A stretch of DNA of 20,044 nt from an uncultured Sphingomonadaceae bacterium (GCA_946479505.1 CAMLGC010000046.1:1-20044), one strand, 5' to 3'. Numbered from the stretch's first letter, positions 7,224 to 14,893 are shown. Numbers and translations: made by a program. The notes: generated by a model not told the origin, from the letters alone.

Positions 7224-7678
7224 TCGCAATCGGCGCATTTGCCGCGTACCTCGATCACCGGCCGCTCGGGCGAAAACCCGGCCGCCTCGGCTGCGTGACG
7301 CACGCCCTGCGTCACGCGATCGTCATCGAGATGGACGGTCTGCCCGCACGCGTCGCAGACGAGGAAGATGCAGTCGTGCAGGCAATCGGGATGCGCGTTG
7401 GCGATATAGGCGTTGGCGCTTTCGACGCGGCGGGCGAGGTTGGCGCCGACGAACAGATCGAGGATGCGATAGACGCTGTTCGCCGCCACCCGGCGCCCCG
7501 CCGCCTTCGACGCCGCCTCGGCGATATCATAGGCACTCGCCGGCTTGTCGAAGCCCGCCAGCGCCTCGAAAATCTGGGCGCGCATGCTCGTCCACTGCTC
7601 GCCCGAACGCTCGAGCGTCGCCTGCGCCGCGCTCGTCAGCGCCGTGCCGTGATGCTCGTGATGGTCGTGCGTCGACAT
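7220..7678 (-). CDS. zur: Fur family transcriptional regulator, Zur-like
   Basis: A 152-residue Fur-superfamily repressor. A winged-helix DNA-binding domain (about residues 15-85, with the NSVYRILDLFVGANLARRVES block) precedes a metal-binding dimerisation domain. The cysteines C108/C111 (CDAC) and C148/C151 (CADC) fit the structural zinc site. H96, C99 and C103 in AHPDCLHDC are candidate regulatory-site ligands, a pattern closer to Zur than to Fur. The N-terminus is unusually His-rich (HDHHEHH, residues 4-10). A Zur-box-like palindrome in front of the next gene (merC-like) supports a zinc-responsive role. The gene probably lies in an operon with that gene, 41 bp downstream. Assignment as Zur rather than Fur is inference from cysteine pattern and context. 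Confidence 0.82.
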   Translation of the reverse strand: MSTHDHHEHHGTALTSAAQATLERSGEQWTSMRAQIFEALAGFDKPASAYDIAEAASKAAGRRVAANSVYRILDLFVGANLARRVESANAYIANAHPDCLHDCIFLVCDACGQTVHLDDDRVTQGVRHAAEAAGFSPERPVIEVRGKCADCD

Positions 7679-7719
7679 GGCCGAAATGTAGGGCGGGCAG
7701 CGGCTCCCGGCAAGCGGAC

Positions 7720-8106
7720 TCAGATCACCGCACGGCGGTTGAGATCGTGGCCGAGCGCGAGCACGCCGACGCCCAGCACGGTCCAGATCGTCTCCATCCC
7801 GCCATCATGCGGCAGCGTGAGCGCGCCCACCATCATGCCGAGCCCGACCGACCCGACCGCCACGGGCATCATATAGCCGTGCGTCAGCGCACCGCGCCCC
7901 AGCGCGAACAGCCCGAGCAGGATCGCGAATGTCAGCCCGATTTCGTGATAGATCGGGTCGAGCAGCATCCCGCCCGCCGAAGCCAGAAGCGCCAGCAGCA
8001 CCGCGCTCGCGAGGCAATGGACCGCGCACAGCCCGGACAGGCCGATCGCCAGGCGATCGACATGCACGTCGATCCAATGCGTCCAGGAGCGCGCAGCGTG
8101 GGTCAT
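7720..8106 (-). CDS. MerC domain-containing membrane protein
   Basis: A 128-residue protein with four predicted membrane helices, resembling MerC, an inner-membrane metal-ion transporter first known from mercury-resistance operons. The first helix carries the metal-ligand motif SGLCAVHCLAS (C27, H30, C31). The following helices are SAVLLALLASAGGMLL, GLTFAILLGLFALGRGAL, YMMPVAVGSVGLGMMVGAL and TIWTVLGVGVLALGHDL. No merA, merT or merP is nearby, so mercury resistance is unlikely. The Zur-like gene just downstream and a Zur-box-like site at the promoter point to zinc handling. The start ATG is at 8104-8106; the open frame reaching 8715 is a shadow of ctaA. Confidence 0.85.
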   Translation of the reverse strand: MTHAARSWTHWIDVHVDRLAIGLSGLCAVHCLASAVLLALLASAGGMLLDPIYHEIGLTFAILLGLFALGRGALTHGYMMPVAVGSVGLGMMVGALTLPHDGGMETIWTVLGVGVLALGHDLNRRAVI

Positions 8107-8132
8107 CGTCGGCGCATATGGCACGCTCGCCA

Positions 8133-8153
8133 CAAGGTTACAATATAACATTT
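8133..8153. promoter_or_regulatory. Zur-box-like palindrome upstream of the merC-like gene
   Basis: The 21-bp site has a left half CAAGGTTACA (8133-8142), a central A (8143) and a right half TATAACATTT (8144-8153). Seven of ten positions pair across the centre, and the right half matches the known Zur consensus half TATAACATTTC. On the minus strand the site covers a -10-like TATATT (8142-8147) of the merC-like gene. It lies between merC and the divergent ctaA, and an adjacent gene encodes a Zur-like protein. The sequence match is seen; regulation is inferred. Confidence 0.6.
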
Positions 8154-8214
8154 GCATCGCGAGTGCGGCGAACGACCATGACGGGCGTCGCCAAAACCGA
8201 TAAGGCCCGACACC

Positions 8215-9252
8215 ATGCTCCAGATGTCCTCCGTTTCCACCGAGTCGCGGCCGCGCACGCTCGCGCTCTGGCTGTTCGCGGTCGCCGCCCTGATCGTGCT
8301 GATGGTGATCGTCGGCGGGATCACGCGGCTCACCGAATCGGGGCTGTCGATCACCGAATGGAACCCGATCAGCGGCATCATCCCGCCGCTCACCCATGCG
8401 CAGTGGCAGGCCGAGTTCGACAATTACAAGCGCATTCCCGAATATGCCGCCTTCAACCGGGGAATGACGCTCGCCGGGTTCAAGGCGATCTTCTTCTGGG
8501 AATATAGCCATCGCCTGCTCGGTCGGCTGATCGGCTTCGCCTTCGCGCTGCCGCTGCTCTATTTCTGGATCAGGAACCGCATTCCGGCAGGGTATGGCTG
8601 GCGGCTCGTCGGGCTGCTCGCGCTCGGCGGATTGCAGGGCGCGATCGGTTGGTGGATGGTCGCCTCGGGCCTGTCGGTGCGCACCGATGTCAGCCATATC
8701 CGCCTCGCCGTCCACCTGCTGACGGCGCTGGTGATCCTCTCGGGCATCGTCTGGACCGCACTCGACCTGTTAAATCTCGACCACAACCCGCTCGCGCAGC
8801 ACGCTCGGCTCAAGGCGGTCGCGGCGGTTGCGCTGGTGCTGCTGTTCGCGCAGATCATGTACGGCGCGTTCACCGCCGGGCTCGACGCGGGCTATGCGTT
8901 CGCGAGCTGGCCGCTGATGGGCGACCGTCTCTTCCCCGCGGGCGTGCCGATGCTCGATCCCGCCTGGACCAATGCGGTCGACAACCCGATCCTCGTCCAG
9001 TTCATTCACCGCTGGCTCGCCTTCGTCGCGGCGGCGGGGCTGGTCGTGCTCGCGTTCAAGGCGCGCGGCGCGGGCGCGCGCGGCGCAGGGGCAGCGGTGC
9101 TCGGGCTCGTCATCCTCCAGATCGCACTCGGCATCGCGACCCTGCTCAGCGGCGTTGCGATCGACATCGCGGTCGCGCATCAGGCGAACGCCGCGCTGAC
9201 GCTGATCGCGGCCGTGTGGGCCGCGCACGCGATCGGACGGCGCAGCGCATGA
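8215..9252 (+). CDS. ctaA: Heme A synthase (COX15/CtaA family)
   Basis: A 345-residue polytopic inner-membrane protein that oxidises the heme O C8 methyl to a formyl group, giving heme A for aa3-type cytochrome oxidase. About eight membrane helices are visible. Family motifs are VGGITRLTESGLSITEWNPI and FFWEYSHRLLGRLIG (H99) in the first half and FIHRWLAF (H265) in the second. H161/H167 and H322 (AVAHQANA) complete the expected histidine set for the duplicated four-helix bundle. Length is usual for the alphaproteobacterial type. An ATG three codons downstream (8224) is a possible alternative start. The TGA overlaps the cutA ATG by 4 bp. It diverges from the merC-like gene with the Zur-like box between them. 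Confidence 0.95.
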   Translation: MLQMSSVSTESRPRTLALWLFAVAALIVLMVIVGGITRLTESGLSITEWNPISGIIPPLTHAQWQAEFDNYKRIPEYAAFNRGMTLAGFKAIFFWEYSHRLLGRLIGFAFALPLLYFWIRNRIPAGYGWRLVGLLALGGLQGAIGWWMVASGLSVRTDVSHIRLAVHLLTALVILSGIVWTALDLLNLDHNPLAQHARLKAVAAVALVLLFAQIMYGAFTAGLDAGYAFASWPLMGDRLFPAGVPMLDPAWTNAVDNPILVQFIHRWLAFVAAAGLVVLAFKARGAGARGAGAAVLGLVILQIALGIATLLSGVAIDIAVAHQANAALTLIAAVWAAHAIGRRSA

Positions 9253-9566
9253 GCGACATCGCGCTCGTCCGCGTCACCTTCGGCGATCCCGATGAAGCCG
9301 CTCGGATCGGTCATCGCATGGTGGAGGAGCGGCTCGCCGCCTGCGTCAATGTCGATGCTCCCTGCATGTCGACCTTCCGCTGGCACGACACGATCGACAT
9401 GGCGGAAGAGGTGACCGCCACCTTCAAGACCACCGTCGCGCTGGCGCACCGGCTGGCACAGCGGGTCGCCGACCTTCACAGCTACGATCAGCCCGTCATC
9501 GAGACCTGGCCGGTGGCGGTGGACGAGGCGATCGCAAGCTGGGTGAGCAGTGCTACGGTATCATAA
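9249..9566 (+). CDS. cutA: Divalent-cation tolerance protein CutA
   Basis: A 105-residue protein of the CutA1 family, small trimeric ferredoxin-like-fold proteins first linked to copper and other divalent-cation tolerance in E. coli. The conserved core is visible: RMVEERLAACVNV, STFRWHDTIDMAEEVTATFKT and LHSYDQPVIETWPV. The molecular function is still not clear for the family. It overlaps the ctaA stop as ATGA and is probably translated by coupling with ctaA. The rplM promoter begins 28 bp past its stop, so it is likely the end of the ctaA transcript or reads through into the ribosomal genes. Confidence 0.93.
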   Translation: MSDIALVRVTFGDPDEAARIGHRMVEERLAACVNVDAPCMSTFRWHDTIDMAEEVTATFKTTVALAHRLAQRVADLHSYDQPVIETWPVAVDEAIASWVSSATVS

Positions 9567-9593
9567 TACCCGTCAGCTAACCCGCACGGACGC

Positions 9594-9621
9594 TTGACTT
9601 CCGGCCCACTCTGCGTAAAAG
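9594..9621 (+). promoter_or_regulatory. Predicted promoter of rplM-rpsI
   Basis: TTGACT (9594-9599) is separated by 16 bp from TAAAAG (9616-9621), a good match for alphaproteobacterial housekeeping promoters. It lies 66 bp upstream of the rplM start, leaving room for a structured leader. It rests on sequence match only. Confidence 0.65.
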
Positions 9622-9631
9622 CCCGCCCGTT

Positions 9632-9658
9632 CGCGCCGTCCCTCGAGTGGGCGGCGCG
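9632..9658 (+). promoter_or_regulatory. Hairpin in the rplM leader
   Basis: A 10-bp stem with one G-U pair (9632-9641 with 9649-9658) closes a 7-nt loop. It lies between the predicted promoter and the rplM Shine-Dalgarno. It has no T-tract, so it is not a simple terminator. It may be an autoregulatory leader, as ribosomal operons often have. Only the fold is seen. Confidence 0.4.
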
Positions 9659-9686
9659 TCTCGTTTCAAACAAGAGGTCTGGCCCC

Positions 9687-10166
9687 ATGAAGGCGCTGAT
9701 GAAGACCACCAAGTCGGCCAAGCCGCACGAGGTGGAGAAGAAGTGGCACATCGTCGATGCCGAAGGCCTGGTGGTCGGGCGCGCGGCGACGATCATCGCC
9801 AACGTGCTGCGCGGCAAGCACAAGCCGAGCTACACCCCGCACGTCGATTGCGGTGACAACGTCATCGTCATCAACGCGGACAAGGTGCGCTTCACCGGCA
9901 ACAAGCTCGCCGACAAGGTCTATTACAAGCACACCGGCTATCCCGGCGGCATCAAGAGCGTGACCGCGGGCAAGGTGCTCGAGGGCCGCTTCCCCGAGCG
10001 TGTGCTCGAAAAGGCCGTTGAGCGGATGATCCCGCGCGGCCCGCTCGGCCGGGCGCAGATGCGCTCGCTGCGCATCTATGCCGGCACGGAGCATCCGCAC
10101 ACCGCCCAGAACCCCGAAGTGCTCGATATCGCGGGCATGAACCGCAAGAACAAGGTGGGCAAGTAA
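9687..10166 (+). CDS. rplM: 50S ribosomal protein L13
   Basis: The 159-residue L13 is an early-assembling 50S protein that binds 23S rRNA. Conserved blocks are visible: [21 protein letters not shown], the [33 protein letters not shown] stretch, [14 protein letters not shown], and [29 protein letters not shown]. The C-terminus is slightly long ([18 protein letters not shown]), as in related alphaproteobacteria. The start at 9687 has GAGGT eight bases upstream. The open frame upstream (from 9594) runs through the promoter and is not coding. Its TAA shares its last A with the rpsI ATG (TAATG), so the two are translationally coupled. Confidence 0.98.
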   Translation: MKALMKTTKSAKPHEVEKKWHIVDAEGLVVGRAATIIANVLRGKHKPSYTPHVDCGDNVIVINADKVRFTGNKLADKVYYKHTGYPGGIKSVTAGKVLEGRFPERVLEKAVERMIPRGPLGRAQMRSLRIYAGTEHPHTAQNPEVLDIAGMNRKNKVGK

Positions 10167-10693
10167 TGTCCGACAATCGTCAATCGCTTTCCGATCTGGG
10201 CGCCATCGCGGGCGACCAGCAGCAGCCGGCCGCCGAAGGCGCCGAAGCTCCCGCAGCCGTCGTCGCGCAGCCGACGATGCCGCTGCGCGAGCAGGAGATC
10301 GACGCGCAGGGCCGCGCCTATGCCACCGGCCGCCGCAAGGATGCGGTCGCGCGCGTCTGGCTCAAGCCGGGCTCGGGCAAGATCACGATCAACGGCCGCG
10401 ACCAGGAAATCTATTTCGCGCGCCCCACGCTGCGCCTCGTCATCAACCAGCCGTTCGGCGTCGCCGATCGCGATGGTCAGTATGACGTCGTCTGCACCGT
10501 CAAGGGCGGCGGCCTTTCGGGCCAGGCCGGCGCGGTCAAGCATGGCATCAGCCAGGCGCTCACCCGCTACGAACCGGCGCTGCGCGCACCGGTCAAGGCG
10601 GCAGGCTTCCTGACCCGCGACAGCCGCGCGGTCGAGCGCAAAAAGTACGGCAAGGCCAAGGCCCGCCGCAGCTTCCAGTTCTCGAAGCGCTGA
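10166..10693 (+). CDS. rpsI: 30S ribosomal protein S9
   Basis: The 175-residue S9 is a 30S head protein whose C-terminal tail reaches the P-site tRNA. The conserved core begins at [18 protein letters not shown] and ends with [20 protein letters not shown], including the invariant final lysine-arginine. About 48 residues precede the core, rich in Ala, Gln, Glu and Pro (for example [19 protein letters not shown]), and look disordered. S9 without such an extension is about 130 residues, and N-terminal extensions occur in alphaproteobacteria. It is coupled to rplM and followed after about 25 bp by an intrinsic terminator. Confidence 0.98.
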   Translation: MSDNRQSLSDLGAIAGDQQQPAAEGAEAPAAVVAQPTMPLREQEIDAQGRAYATGRRKDAVARVWLKPGSGKITINGRDQEIYFARPTLRLVINQPFGVADRDGQYDVVCTVKGGGLSGQAGAVKHGISQALTRYEPALRAPVKAAGFLTRDSRAVERKKYGKAKARRSFQFSKR

Positions 10694-10714
10694 TCGATCC
10701 GACATTCGAACAAG

Positions 10715-10747
10715 AAGGGCGGTGCCGCGTATGGCGCCGCCCTTTTT
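10715..10747 (+). terminator. Intrinsic terminator of rplM-rpsI
   Basis: The stem GGGCGGTGCC (10717-10726) pairs with GGCGCCGCCC (10733-10742) around a 6-nt loop, extended by AA (10715-10716) with TT, and is followed by TTTTT (10743-10747). This is a classic Rho-independent terminator. It may also insulate the convergent gene that ends at 10765. Confidence 0.9.
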
Positions 10748-10764
10748 CGTATCGACCGGCCGCT

Positions 10765-12258
10765 TCAATCGCGCCGCCGGTAGATGTCGAGCCAGCCGGT
10801 GCGGGCGACCCGATCATATCGGTCGAACACGGGGCCGAAGCGCGGATCGCCGCTCAGGAAGCGCAGATAGTCGAAGCTTCCGCCGAAATAGGGCTTGTAA
10901 CGACGAACGTCGACGACGAGCACATCGGGCGCCGCACGGACGAAATCGCCGACAATGATCGCGCGCGTCTCGGCGAGCACGCGCCGGGCATCGGGGGCAC
11001 GCGGATCCGAGGGCCGGCGCGCGATGATTGTCGCGCCGGGGAGTGGCCACATCGCCGAATAGCGGCTCGCATGATCGACGTGCAGCTCCTCGACCAGCGG
11101 ATAGGCGAGCCAGACGTTCTCGCCAAGGATCAGCGCCGAGCGTGCGTCGGCGAGATAGGGCGCGAGCCGATCATAGGTCGGGCTGACCCGATAGCTGCCG
11201 TGAGCCGCGGGTGTCAACGCGGTGAAGATCGCGAGCCCCGCGACGATCGTGGTCGGCAGGCGTCGCGGCCGATCGGGCGTTCGGTCGGCGAGCAGCAGCG
11301 CCGCGGTGACAAGCGTCAGCCCGCCCATCGGAATCTGGTGGTAGGGCCAGCCCTTGAACTGGACGAGATAGCAGAGCGCCGCGCCGGCGAGCGCACCGGC
11401 CAAGCTCGCGGTCGGCCCGCCAGCGCGCAGGCCGATGACGATCACCGGCAGCGCGATCAGAAAGGCCGGCTGCGTCAGCACGAGCGCCGGCGACATGCCG
11501 TAGGCGAAATAGGTGAGCTGTGCCATCGGCACCACCGAGCCGAGATAATCGGGAAAGCGCAGCAGGATCAGCGCGACATAGACGATGCACAAGGCGGCGA
11601 TCGCCAGGTTGGCCGGCGGGAAGAGCGGCCGGAGCGAGCGCTCGCGTATCGCTACGACCAGCATCGCGCCCGCCGGGATCGCCAGGAAATAGGGCTTCAG
11701 GCCGAGGCCCAGAAACGCGAATGCGCCCAGCGCGACGCGTTCCGCCCGCGATACGCGCGTGCCGAACGCGGTAGCCCAGAGATACGGAAGCGCGGCCGCG
11801 AGCGCGACCTGCTCGCGCTGGCCAAAATCGCCGAGCGGCACGATCAGCAGCGCCGCCGCACTCGCCAGCGTCGCGATGTGCGCAGACACGTGGCCGTCGC
11901 GTGCCGCCAGCCGCCGCACCCACAGGCACGAGGCCGCGATTAGCACGTGCATCGCCAGCAGATAGGCGAGCTTGTCCGCGATCGGCAGCTTCAGGACCGC
12001 GGCGACCTCAATATAGGCAAGCGGCGGATTGACCTCGAGGATGTCGCGGTAGAGCACCGCGCCCTCGATCCACCGCCGCCCCGAGACCAAATACCAGGCG
12101 ACATCGTGGTTGAGCGGCCGCCCGGCGAGATAGACGAAGCACAGCGAGCATGCCGCGAGCACGAAGGCGACGTCGATCGCCCGGTCGCGCGCCGCGCGGC
12201 TGCGGAACACCGCCAGCGGCCACGCGCGCGCCGGGATCGCTGTCGCCGACCCGCCCAT
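10765..12258 (-). CDS. Polytopic membrane protein, GT-C glycosyltransferase-like
   Basis: A 497-residue protein with about ten or more hydrophobic segments (for example VAFVLAACSLCFVYLAG, LAYLLAMHVLIAASCLWV, LAIAALCIVYVALILL, FLIALPVIVIGL) and a soluble C-terminal part of about 130 residues. The first periplasmic loop reads LNHDVAWYLVSGRRWIEGAVLYRDILEVNPPL. An acidic loop after helix 1, with an R-D-x-x-E-x-N-P-P pattern, resembles lipid-phosphate-sugar-dependent GT-C enzymes such as the ArnT/PMT type. It starts 1 bp after the stop of the GT2 gene, so the pair is tightly coupled. A model is that the GT2 enzyme makes polyprenyl-phosphate-sugar and this protein transfers the sugar outside the membrane. 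The GT-C call is inference; a flippase or other glycan membrane protein is possible. Confidence 0.7.
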   Translation of the reverse strand: MGGSATAIPARAWPLAVFRSRAARDRAIDVAFVLAACSLCFVYLAGRPLNHDVAWYLVSGRRWIEGAVLYRDILEVNPPLAYIEVAAVLKLPIADKLAYLLAMHVLIAASCLWVRRLAARDGHVSAHIATLASAAALLIVPLGDFGQREQVALAAALPYLWATAFGTRVSRAERVALGAFAFLGLGLKPYFLAIPAGAMLVVAIRERSLRPLFPPANLAIAALCIVYVALILLRFPDYLGSVVPMAQLTYFAYGMSPALVLTQPAFLIALPVIVIGLRAGGPTASLAGALAGAALCYLVQFKGWPYHQIPMGGLTLVTAALLLADRTPDRPRRLPTTIVAGLAIFTALTPAAHGSYRVSPTYDRLAPYLADARSALILGENVWLAYPLVEELHVDHASRYSAMWPLPGATIIARRPSDPRAPDARRVLAETRAIIVGDFVRAAPDVLVVDVRRYKPYFGGSFDYLRFLSGDPRFGPVFDRYDRVARTGWLDIYRRRD

Positions 12259-12259
12259 A

Positions 12260-13270
12260 TCAGTCGTGCGCCGCGAAGCCGATGCGATCGCGGACGATGT
12301 AGACGGGCCGCTGCTTGGTCTCGATCAGGATGCGCCCGACATATTCGCCGAGCACGCCCAGCGAGATGAGCTGCACCCCGCCGAGGAACAGCACCGAGAT
12401 GATGAGCGAGGCATAGCCCGGCACGTCGGCGCCGAAGAGGATGGTGTGCGCGGCGATGAACACCGCATAGGCGAGCGCGCTCACCGCAACCAGCGCGCCG
12501 AGATAGCTCCAGATCCTGAGCGGCACGGTCGACGCCGAGGTGATGCCGTCGATCGCCAGCGTCCACAGCTTCCAATAGCTGAACCTGCTCGTCCCGGTTT
12601 CGCGCTCGGCACGATCATAGGCGACCCCCGCCTGCCGGAAGCCCGACCAGGTGAACAGCCCCTTCATGAAGCGGTTGCGCTCGGGCAGCATGCGGATGAC
12701 GTCGACCACCTTGCGGTCGAGCAGGCGGAAATCGCCGGCGTGTTCGGGAATCTTGTCGCGCGACAGCCAGTTGTGCGTGCGGTAATAGAGGTGCGCGGTC
12801 CAGCGTTTCGCGATCGTATCCGACCGGCGATCGCGGCGCACGCCGTAGACGACGTCGAACCCCTCACGCCATTTCGCGAGCATCTCGCCGATCACCTCGG
12901 GCGGGTCCTGGAGATCGACGTCCATCGGGATGACCGCGCGGCCCGCGGCATGGTCGAGCCCCGCCGACAGCGCCGCTTCCTTGCCGAAGCTGCGCGACAG
13001 CGATAGCGCCCGGATCGAAGGGTATCGGGCATGCGCAGCGGTGATCGCCAGCAGCGTGGGATCGTTGCTTCCGTCGTCGATGAACAGGATTTCCCAGTGG
13101 GCACTGCCGACCTCGGCGTCGAGAATCGGAACGACGCGAAGCAAGAAAGTGTCGATGGCGTCGATCTCGTTTTTAACCGGGACGATTAGTGATAGGACCG
13201 GCTCATCCGTCGCTGCGGCGGCCGCGCCACTTGGAGCGCACACCAGTTGGCCGTCAACCGTTTGATACAT
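12260..13270 (-). CDS. GT2 family glycosyltransferase (GtrB/ArnC/DPM1-like)
   Basis: A 336-residue protein with an N-terminal GT-A domain and two C-terminal membrane helices, the architecture of polyprenyl-phosphate sugar transferases. The nucleotide-sugar motifs are LSLIVPVKNE (start of the fold), FIDDGSND (65-70) and DVDLQDPPE (117-125, the DxD equivalent). The block RSFGKEAALSAGLDHAAG and the acceptor-site region HAGDFRLLDRKVVDVIRMLPERNRFMKGL are typical of GtrB-type enzymes. The C-terminal helices are IWSYLGALVAVSALAYAVFIAAHTI and YASLIISVLFLGGVQLISLGVLGEYVGRI. The start at 13268-13270 is preferred over an ATG nine codons upstream because a G-rich Shine-Dalgarno precedes it. The sugar and acceptor are unknown. 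Confidence 0.88.
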   Translation of the reverse strand: MYQTVDGQLVCAPSGAAAAATDEPVLSLIVPVKNEIDAIDTFLLRVVPILDAEVGSAHWEILFIDDGSNDPTLLAITAAHARYPSIRALSLSRSFGKEAALSAGLDHAAGRAVIPMDVDLQDPPEVIGEMLAKWREGFDVVYGVRRDRRSDTIAKRWTAHLYYRTHNWLSRDKIPEHAGDFRLLDRKVVDVIRMLPERNRFMKGLFTWSGFRQAGVAYDRAERETGTSRFSYWKLWTLAIDGITSASTVPLRIWSYLGALVAVSALAYAVFIAAHTILFGADVPGYASLIISVLFLGGVQLISLGVLGEYVGRILIETKQRPVYIVRDRIGFAAHD

Positions 13271-13402
13271 GCCGTGCCCCCCGCCGCAGACCGTCAACAG
13301 TTCTTAAATGCGAGTGCTTAACAGACTCTAAGCGGGTGCGCCGGACGGTTGCGCCGCACCGTGCGAACGCTACCGTGCGCCTTCGGAAAGGAGATTCGCG
13401 CA

Positions 13403-14398
13403 ATGTCCATCGACCGCCGCAGCCTCATCGGCGCCGGGCTCGGCCTCACCCTCGGGGGCGCAGCGCGCGCGCAGGAATGGGGCAAGCCGACGCCGGCCCA
13501 GGGCGAACCCGATCGGCCCGTCTGGCCTCCCGAACATTTCGCGTTGTGGCCCGAAGGCCGCATTCCCGGCACGCCCGAAACTCTGCCGGTTCCGCACAAC
13601 ACCATGAACGGCCCAGCGGGCGAGCGGCAGCTCTGGCTCTACGGCATCCCCGAGCCGATCGTCGCGATCTACCGCCCCGCCAACCCCGATGGCCGCGCGC
13701 TGCTGTCGATCCCCGGCGGCGGCTACGGCTTCGTCTCGGTGCAGAATGAAGGGATCGAGGTCGCGAGGACCTTCATGCCCGAAGGGATCACCGTGTTCGT
13801 GCTTGCCTATCGGTTACCGGGCGAAGGCTGGCACCAGCGCGAGAACGTGCCGCTCCAGGACGCTCAGCGCGCGATGCGCCTCATCCGCGCGCGTGCGGCC
13901 ACCTGGAAGATCGATCCGGAGACGCTGGGCATCGTCGGCTTCTCGGCCGGAGGGCATCTCGCGGGCTCGCTCGCGACGAGCTACGGCGACACGGTGTACG
14001 AGCCGGTCGATGCCGCCGACCGGCTATCGGCGCGGCCGGCCTTTGCCGGGCTGATCTACCCCGTCATCAACGCGAGCTTCGGCACGAGCGGTAATACCTT
14101 CAAGAATTTGCTCGGCCCCGATCCCGATCCGGCGCTGCTCGCGCGCTACACGATCGACAAGCGCGTCACGCCCGAAACACCGCCGCTTTTCCTCGCCCAG
14201 GCGATGGACGATGGCTTGGTCGATCCCGACAACACGCTCGCGATGATCGCCGCCGCACGCGCCGCCAAGGTGCCGGTTGAGGCGCATCTGTTCGAGACGG
14301 GGGGGCACGGCTTCGGCCCCATGCGCGCGCCGCCCCCCGCGGTGACGACGCGACGCTGGCCCGATCTCTTCGCCGACTGGATGAAGATGCACGTCTGA
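13403..14398 (+). CDS. Tat-exported alpha/beta hydrolase (esterase/acetylxylan-esterase-like)
   Basis: A 331-residue protein beginning with a twin-arginine signal (IDRRSLIGAGLGLTLGGAARA, likely cleaved after ARA), so it is expected in the periplasm or secreted. The mature part is an alpha/beta hydrolase of the BD-FAE/esterase-lipase type: oxyanion loop SIPGGGYGF, nucleophile S181 in VGFSAGGHLAG, acid D269/D270 or D274 in AMDDGLVDPDN, and H302 in TGGHGFG. Likely substrates are acetyl or other esters on carbohydrates, which fits the glycosyltransferase neighbours, but this is inference. The ATG at 13403 has AAGGAG about 10 bp upstream; the open frame starts at 13349, but the earlier part does not look like a signal peptide. 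It diverges from the GT2 gene. Confidence 0.87.
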   Translation: MSIDRRSLIGAGLGLTLGGAARAQEWGKPTPAQGEPDRPVWPPEHFALWPEGRIPGTPETLPVPHNTMNGPAGERQLWLYGIPEPIVAIYRPANPDGRALLSIPGGGYGFVSVQNEGIEVARTFMPEGITVFVLAYRLPGEGWHQRENVPLQDAQRAMRLIRARAATWKIDPETLGIVGFSAGGHLAGSLATSYGDTVYEPVDAADRLSARPAFAGLIYPVINASFGTSGNTFKNLLGPDPDPALLARYTIDKRVTPETPPLFLAQAMDDGLVDPDNTLAMIAAARAAKVPVEAHLFETGGHGFGPMRAPPPAVTTRRWPDLFADWMKMHV

Positions 14399-14464
14399 CG
14401 TTTTTCGTTGCGCGCCCGCAACGGGAGGCGCAGCATGCTCCCGGCTTTTCTGAGGGGGAACGTC

Positions 14465-14893
14465 ATGATCGAGCATGCACCGATTCTGGCGCCGGTGGTG
14501 GCGCTGGTCGCCTGGTCGCTGGTAATGTGGCTATGGATGTACGCCACGCGCATTCCGGCGATGAACCGCGCCAAGATCGATACGAAGAACCTGGTCGGCG
14601 GAAACGGCGAGGACCTGCGCCGCCGCATCGATTTGAAGGCGCAATGGCCCGCCGACAACTACAACCACCTGATGGAGCAGCCGACGCTGTTCTACGCGAT
14701 CGCGATCACGCTCGCACTGCTCGGCTGGGGCGGCGGGCTCAACGCGACGATCGCGTGGGTGTATGTGGGGCTGCGCGTGCTCCACAGCATTGTCCAGGCG
14801 ACCGTCAACCGTGTGATCGTGCGCTTCGCGATCTTCACGCTCTCGACGCTGTGCCTGGTCGCGCTGACGGTCCACGCGGCGATGGCGCTTTAG
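14465..14893 (+). CDS. MAPEG family membrane protein
   Basis: A 142-residue protein with four membrane helices in the MAPEG fold (membrane-associated proteins in eicosanoid and glutathione metabolism): HAPILAPVVALVAWSLVMWLWM, FYAIAITLALLGWGGGLNATI, AWVYVGLRVLHSIVQATV, and FAIFTLSTLCLVALTVHAAM. The conserved cytosolic stretch with DNYNHLMEQPTLFYA and the R-V-L-H-S pattern is present. Bacterial members include glutathione-dependent enzymes, but most have no known substrate. GAGGGGG precedes the ATG at 14465; an upstream ATG at 14435 is possible. Its TAG (14891-14893) makes a 4-bp TTAG overlap with the stop of the amidotransferase gene on the other strand. Confidence 0.87.
   Translation: MIEHAPILAPVVALVAWSLVMWLWMYATRIPAMNRAKIDTKNLVGGNGEDLRRRIDLKAQWPADNYNHLMEQPTLFYAIAITLALLGWGGGLNATIAWVYVGLRVLHSIVQATVNRVIVRFAIFTLSTLCLVALTVHAAMAL

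Noticed and set aside
7720..8106. Mercury-resistance operon
   Set aside because: Only a MerC-like gene is present, with no merA, merT, merP or MerR-type regulator; the Zur-like context explains it better.
13271..13402. Possible promoters in the 132-bp divergent region between GT2 and the hydrolase
   Set aside because: There are some AT-rich patches (TTAAATG, CTTAACAG) but no -35/-10 pair with acceptable spacing that I could support.
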